Positions 63,201-64,000 of a stretch of DNA of 64,000 nucleotides are shown one piece after another; the first letter of the stretch is position 1, and each line of letters starts with the position of its first letter. Made by a program: the position numbers and the translations under genes. This stretch comes from Pelecanus crispus (taxonomy: Eukaryota; Chordata; Aves; Pelecaniformes; Pelecanidae): assembly GCF_030463565.1 (NCBI RefSeq), contig NC_134646.1, positions 14,536,001 through 14,600,000 of the forward strand. The letters are read 5' to 3'. The notes beneath the pieces are model-generated. The model did not search any database and was not told where the DNA came from. It was given only the letters and a program-made list of their open reading frames with translations.

Positions 63201-63428
63201 TTTCTGCAGGGATTCACAGTACTTTCTTGACTTAAAGATTTTAATAATAATAAATATTAAGTAAAAAAATCTGAGGGATTACTTACTGAACAATCAAGGG
63301 TTTATTATCAAAAATAAATGCCTTTGTTAGCATAGCTGATATTGCATGATGCTTTGCCACCGATTTTAACACTAATCCTCTGTCTCCAGGCACTGTGTTT
63401 TCTTTCAGCTCTTCTACTTCCCATCTTC
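45133..63428 (-). CDS. CLGN: CLGN, calmegin: ER lectin chaperone (5' end outside the window)
   Basis: Calmegin is a type I membrane chaperone of the endoplasmic reticulum, a calnexin paralogue needed in mammals for sperm adhesion proteins. Eleven coding exons (about 516 codons) are present, all GT-AG with matching phases. The order is: lectin domain ([17 protein letters not shown] onward), P-domain with four DP-x-A-x-KPDDWDE-like and four GxWxxPxIxNPxY-like repeats, return to the lectin fold, one membrane segment ([15 protein letters not shown]), and an acidic cytosolic tail ending [11 protein letters not shown]. Residues equal to the calnexin glucose site are present: the CGGAYIK block, Y and C of [10 protein letters not shown], the E of YDEKHAK, and E and W of GLELWSM. 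The tail and the neighbouring SCOC favour CLGN over CANX. The signal peptide and about 95 N-terminal residues lie beyond 64000. Confidence 0.94.
45214..46951 (-). other. CLGN: CLGN intron
   Basis: About 1.7 kb. AT-rich, no exon, RNA gene or repeat recognised. Confidence 0.7.
46952..47061 (-). CDS. CLGN: CLGN acidic-tail exon
   Basis: Acceptor TTCTTCTGCAG, donor GAG|GTAAATG. It starts with two bases that finish a Glu codon, then encodes [36 protein letters not shown]. It is a highly acidic cytosolic tail with serines that could be phosphorylated. Confidence 0.9.
47062..51625 (-). other. CLGN: CLGN intron, 4.6 kb
   Basis: No exon or named element recognised. It holds an A run at about 47773-47788 and a C-rich run near 49346-49362. 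Confidence 0.7.
51626..51770 (-). CDS. CLGN: CLGN cytosolic-tail exon
   Basis: Acceptor TTGTTATAG, donor GATG|GTAAGAT. It encodes [48 protein letters not shown] and one base. This is the start of the charged cytosolic tail after the membrane anchor. Confidence 0.92.
51952..52071 (-). CDS. CLGN: CLGN transmembrane exon
   Basis: A 40-codon exon in phase 0 at both ends. It encodes [15 protein letters not shown], the membrane span beginning [15 protein letters not shown], and CWPAK. The acceptor is TTTTAATATAG and the donor is AAAG|GTTAGA. Confidence 0.94.
52072..53876 (-). other. CLGN: CLGN intron with purine minisatellite
   Basis: An A run lies next to the acceptor side (about 52087-52109). 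The homopurine minisatellite at 53277-53524 is listed separately. No exon seen. Confidence 0.75.
53277..53538 (+). repeat. Homopurine minisatellite, about 12 units of 17-20 bp
   Basis: The tract 53277-53524 contains only A and G on the plus strand, 248 bases. One C (53525) is followed by a short purine end. Units follow the plan AAAAAGAGGAGGGGGGGG with two variants AAAAAAAGGGGAGG. On the CLGN transcript (minus) it is pure pyrimidine. Such tracts can form triplex or G-quadruplex structures and often mutate in length. The long open frames in all readings here are artefacts. Confidence 0.95.
53877..54092 (-). CDS. CLGN: CLGN exon: last P-domain repeat and lectin return strand
   Basis: 72 codons in phase 0. 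It encodes [20 protein letters not shown], then the lectin part [20 protein letters not shown] and [21 protein letters not shown] and W of ELW match the calnexin sugar-contact residues E426 and W428. The acceptor lies after a long T tract (CCTTAAAAG|GG); the donor is GAG|GTATAA. Confidence 0.95.
54093..55402 (-). other. CLGN: CLGN intron
   Basis: 1.3 kb, AT-rich. It starts with a long A run on the plus strand (about 54101-54126) that serves as pyrimidine tract for the acceptor. No other element recognised. Confidence 0.7.
55403..55559 (-). CDS. CLGN: CLGN P-domain exon, type-2 repeats
   Basis: It encodes [40 protein letters not shown] and [12 protein letters not shown]: three of the four proline-rich type-2 repeats. 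The cysteine pair is spaced CETAPGC, as in calnexin. Acceptor TTCTGTAG|G, donor CAG|GTAATA. Confidence 0.95.
55560..56166 (-). other. CLGN: CLGN intron
   Basis: 607 bases, with a C-run followed by a T-run (about 55703-55727). Nothing else recognised. Confidence 0.7.
56167..56280 (-). CDS. CLGN: CLGN P-domain exon, type-1 repeats 3-4
   Basis: It encodes [38 protein letters not shown] (last codon split). The frame is fixed by TG|G joins on both sides. The acceptor is GTAATTGAAG|GG, with a poor pyrimidine tract and A at -3. The donor is CTG|GTAAGA. Confidence 0.93.
56281..56889 (-). other. CLGN: CLGN intron
   Basis: 609 bases. No element recognised. Confidence 0.7.
56890..57079 (-). CDS. CLGN: CLGN P-domain start exon
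   Basis: It encodes (V)[63 protein letters not shown]: the end of the lectin sheet and type-1 repeats 1-2. The chicken-type VL replaces a variable position in mammals. Acceptor CAATTTAG, donor CTG|GTAAGG. Confidence 0.94.
57080..59074 (-). other. CLGN: CLGN intron, about 2.0 kb, with CR1 fragment
   Basis: AT-rich. The only recognised element is the CR1 fragment at 58674-58778. Confidence 0.75.
58674..58778 (-). mobile_element. CR1 3'-end fragment in CLGN intron
   Basis: On the plus strand CACAGAATCACACAATGGTT begins it, then GGAAGGGACCTCTGGAGATC and GTCCAACCCCCC follow. This is the reverse complement of a CR1 3' UTR and its terminal repeat. It is about 105 bases long and 5'-truncated. It reads in the same direction as CLGN. 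It is of a different CR1 subtype from the copy at 3462-4590. Confidence 0.9.
59075..59267 (-). CDS. CLGN: CLGN lectin-domain exon (sugar-site core)
   Basis: It encodes [60 protein letters not shown] and LYTL plus one base. The Y and C of [10 protein letters not shown] correspond to calnexin Y186 and C195, and the second acidic residue of YDEKHA to E217. Acceptor TTCTACAG, donor CTTG|GTATTC. Confidence 0.95.
59268..62375 (-). other. CLGN: CLGN intron, 3.1 kb
   Basis: AT-rich, with short TA-type microsatellite-like stretches near 62200-62226. No exon, RNA gene or mobile element recognised. Confidence 0.7.
62376..62457 (-). CDS. CLGN: CLGN lectin-domain exon
   Basis: One base completes a Gln codon, then [27 protein letters not shown]. 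The cysteine, tyrosine and lysine of CGGAYIK equal calnexin C161, Y165 and K167. Acceptor CTTGCCCAG, donor CTG|GTATGT. Confidence 0.94.
62458..63286 (-). other. CLGN: CLGN intron
   Basis: 829 bases, no element recognised. Confidence 0.7.
63287..63428 (-). CDS. CLGN: CLGN lectin-domain exon (most 5' exon in the window)
   Basis: Two bases finish a Gly codon, then [46 protein letters not shown] and the first two bases of Gln. It is 142 nt long, so skipping it would shift the frame. The donor is CA|GTAAGT. The acceptor is ATGTTTTAG, preceded directly by a TG repeat. Confidence 0.94.
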
Positions 63429-64000
63429 CTAAAACATACACACACACACACACAGAGTCTTTGAAAAAAACATAGGCTGAAATAAAGAAATCATAGCCTT
63501 GTTGAAAGCAAAGAGTTAACAGCAAATAAAGACTAGCTGCCAAAGCAGGGAAGAAATCTCGACATCTGGTGTTAAAGAAGTTAAACAATAATCATCCAAT
63601 TCATTACTGGTAAATGCTACCACGGATACAAAAACATTACTCAAGTCCAGCTTACACTTCCCCAAACTAACTGCTCTACAGCACTCAAATACAAAAAAAC
63701 CATTCATGGTACACAAATTCGCTGCTCACATCTTTCTATCAAATCAGTGATAGAATGTTTTAACCAGCACTTTTCAAGAATTAGAAACCACTAGAATTCC
63801 AGCTCCACAGTTAGATGATAAAATAAAAACTGTGTCATGCTAAAGATCCATCTAACCCAACATTCTGGCTCAGACACAAGGAAGAAAGAAAGCTTCGGGA
63901 AAAAGAGTGCAAGTACTTGTAACAACAAGAAGTGGCAAGCTTTTTCTTTTTTCTTTCCCCAAGTAGCTGTTTCTACAGCAGTAAAAAATCCCAGTTTCAT
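63429..64000 (-). other. CLGN: CLGN intron, continues past the window
   Basis: No further upstream CLGN exon (the expected ETFDSG-type region) could be found before 64000 on this strand. It contains a CA/TG repeat at 63438-63454. Confidence 0.75.
63438..63454. repeat. (CA)n / (TG)n dinucleotide repeat at a splice acceptor
   Basis: 17 bases of alternating A and C on the plus strand. On the CLGN transcript this is (UG)8 placed 8-25 bases before the acceptor AG of exon 63287-63428. Confidence 0.95.

Noticed and set aside
45133-63428. Calnexin (CANX) instead of calmegin
   Set aside because: The P-domain and lectin parts fit both, but the C-terminal DESTGSGEG...VRKRRVRKD tail and the SCOC neighbour fit CLGN.
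1-64000. tRNA, rRNA, CRISPR arrays, operons or prokaryotic mobile systems
   Set aside because: None seen. The sequence is vertebrate nuclear DNA with introns and LINE/LTR remnants.

Overview
The window reads as ordinary vertebrate nuclear DNA from a bird. Three things support this: a CR1 non-LTR retrotransposon with the avian-type 3' end, a degenerate solo LTR of a familiar avian endogenous retrovirus family (it starts or ends with GGTTTAGCC...CACGACA depending on strand), and two spliced host genes, SCOC and CLGN, which are also neighbours in other amniotes. The base composition is AT-rich apart from one strong CpG island. No bacterial, phage or CRISPR-like content was seen, and no previously undescribed multi-gene system. 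The interesting points are small ones in splicing, repeats and isoform structure.

Layout. Positions 1-30,100 are gene-poor intergenic DNA. They hold a probable retroviral LTR-like segment (about 720-1345), a 5'-truncated CR1 copy with a long intact reverse-transcriptase frame (about 3462-4590, minus strand), a tiny CR1 3' tip (about 5564-5590), and a solo LTR with a clean 5-bp target duplication (18234-18570). SCOC lies on the plus strand. A distal alternative first coding exon is at 30127-30190, a CpG-island promoter with a non-coding first exon at about 38,190-38,720, and three shared coding exons at 39062-40031. A long 3' UTR probably ends at one of several AATAAA signals, the last near 42,230. 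CLGN (calmegin) lies convergently on the minus strand. Eleven coding exons run from 63428 down to the stop codon at 45133-45135, with all splice phases consistent. The first roughly 95 codons, including the signal peptide, lie beyond position 64000.

How the genes work. SCOC encodes a small coiled-coil protein of the Golgi and autophagy machinery. CLGN encodes a membrane-bound lectin chaperone of the endoplasmic reticulum, a paralogue of calnexin. They share no pathway that I know of; their linkage is conserved synteny. In the bird CLGN, the glucose-binding residues known from calnexin are all present, and the P-domain keeps a calnexin-type second cysteine pair.

Most notable observations: a (TG)n tract directly against a CLGN splice acceptor, resembling the CFTR exon 9 arrangement; a 248-base pure-purine minisatellite in a CLGN intron; a tandem AAGCAG acceptor in SCOC; and an unexplained 153-codon open frame between the two genes.
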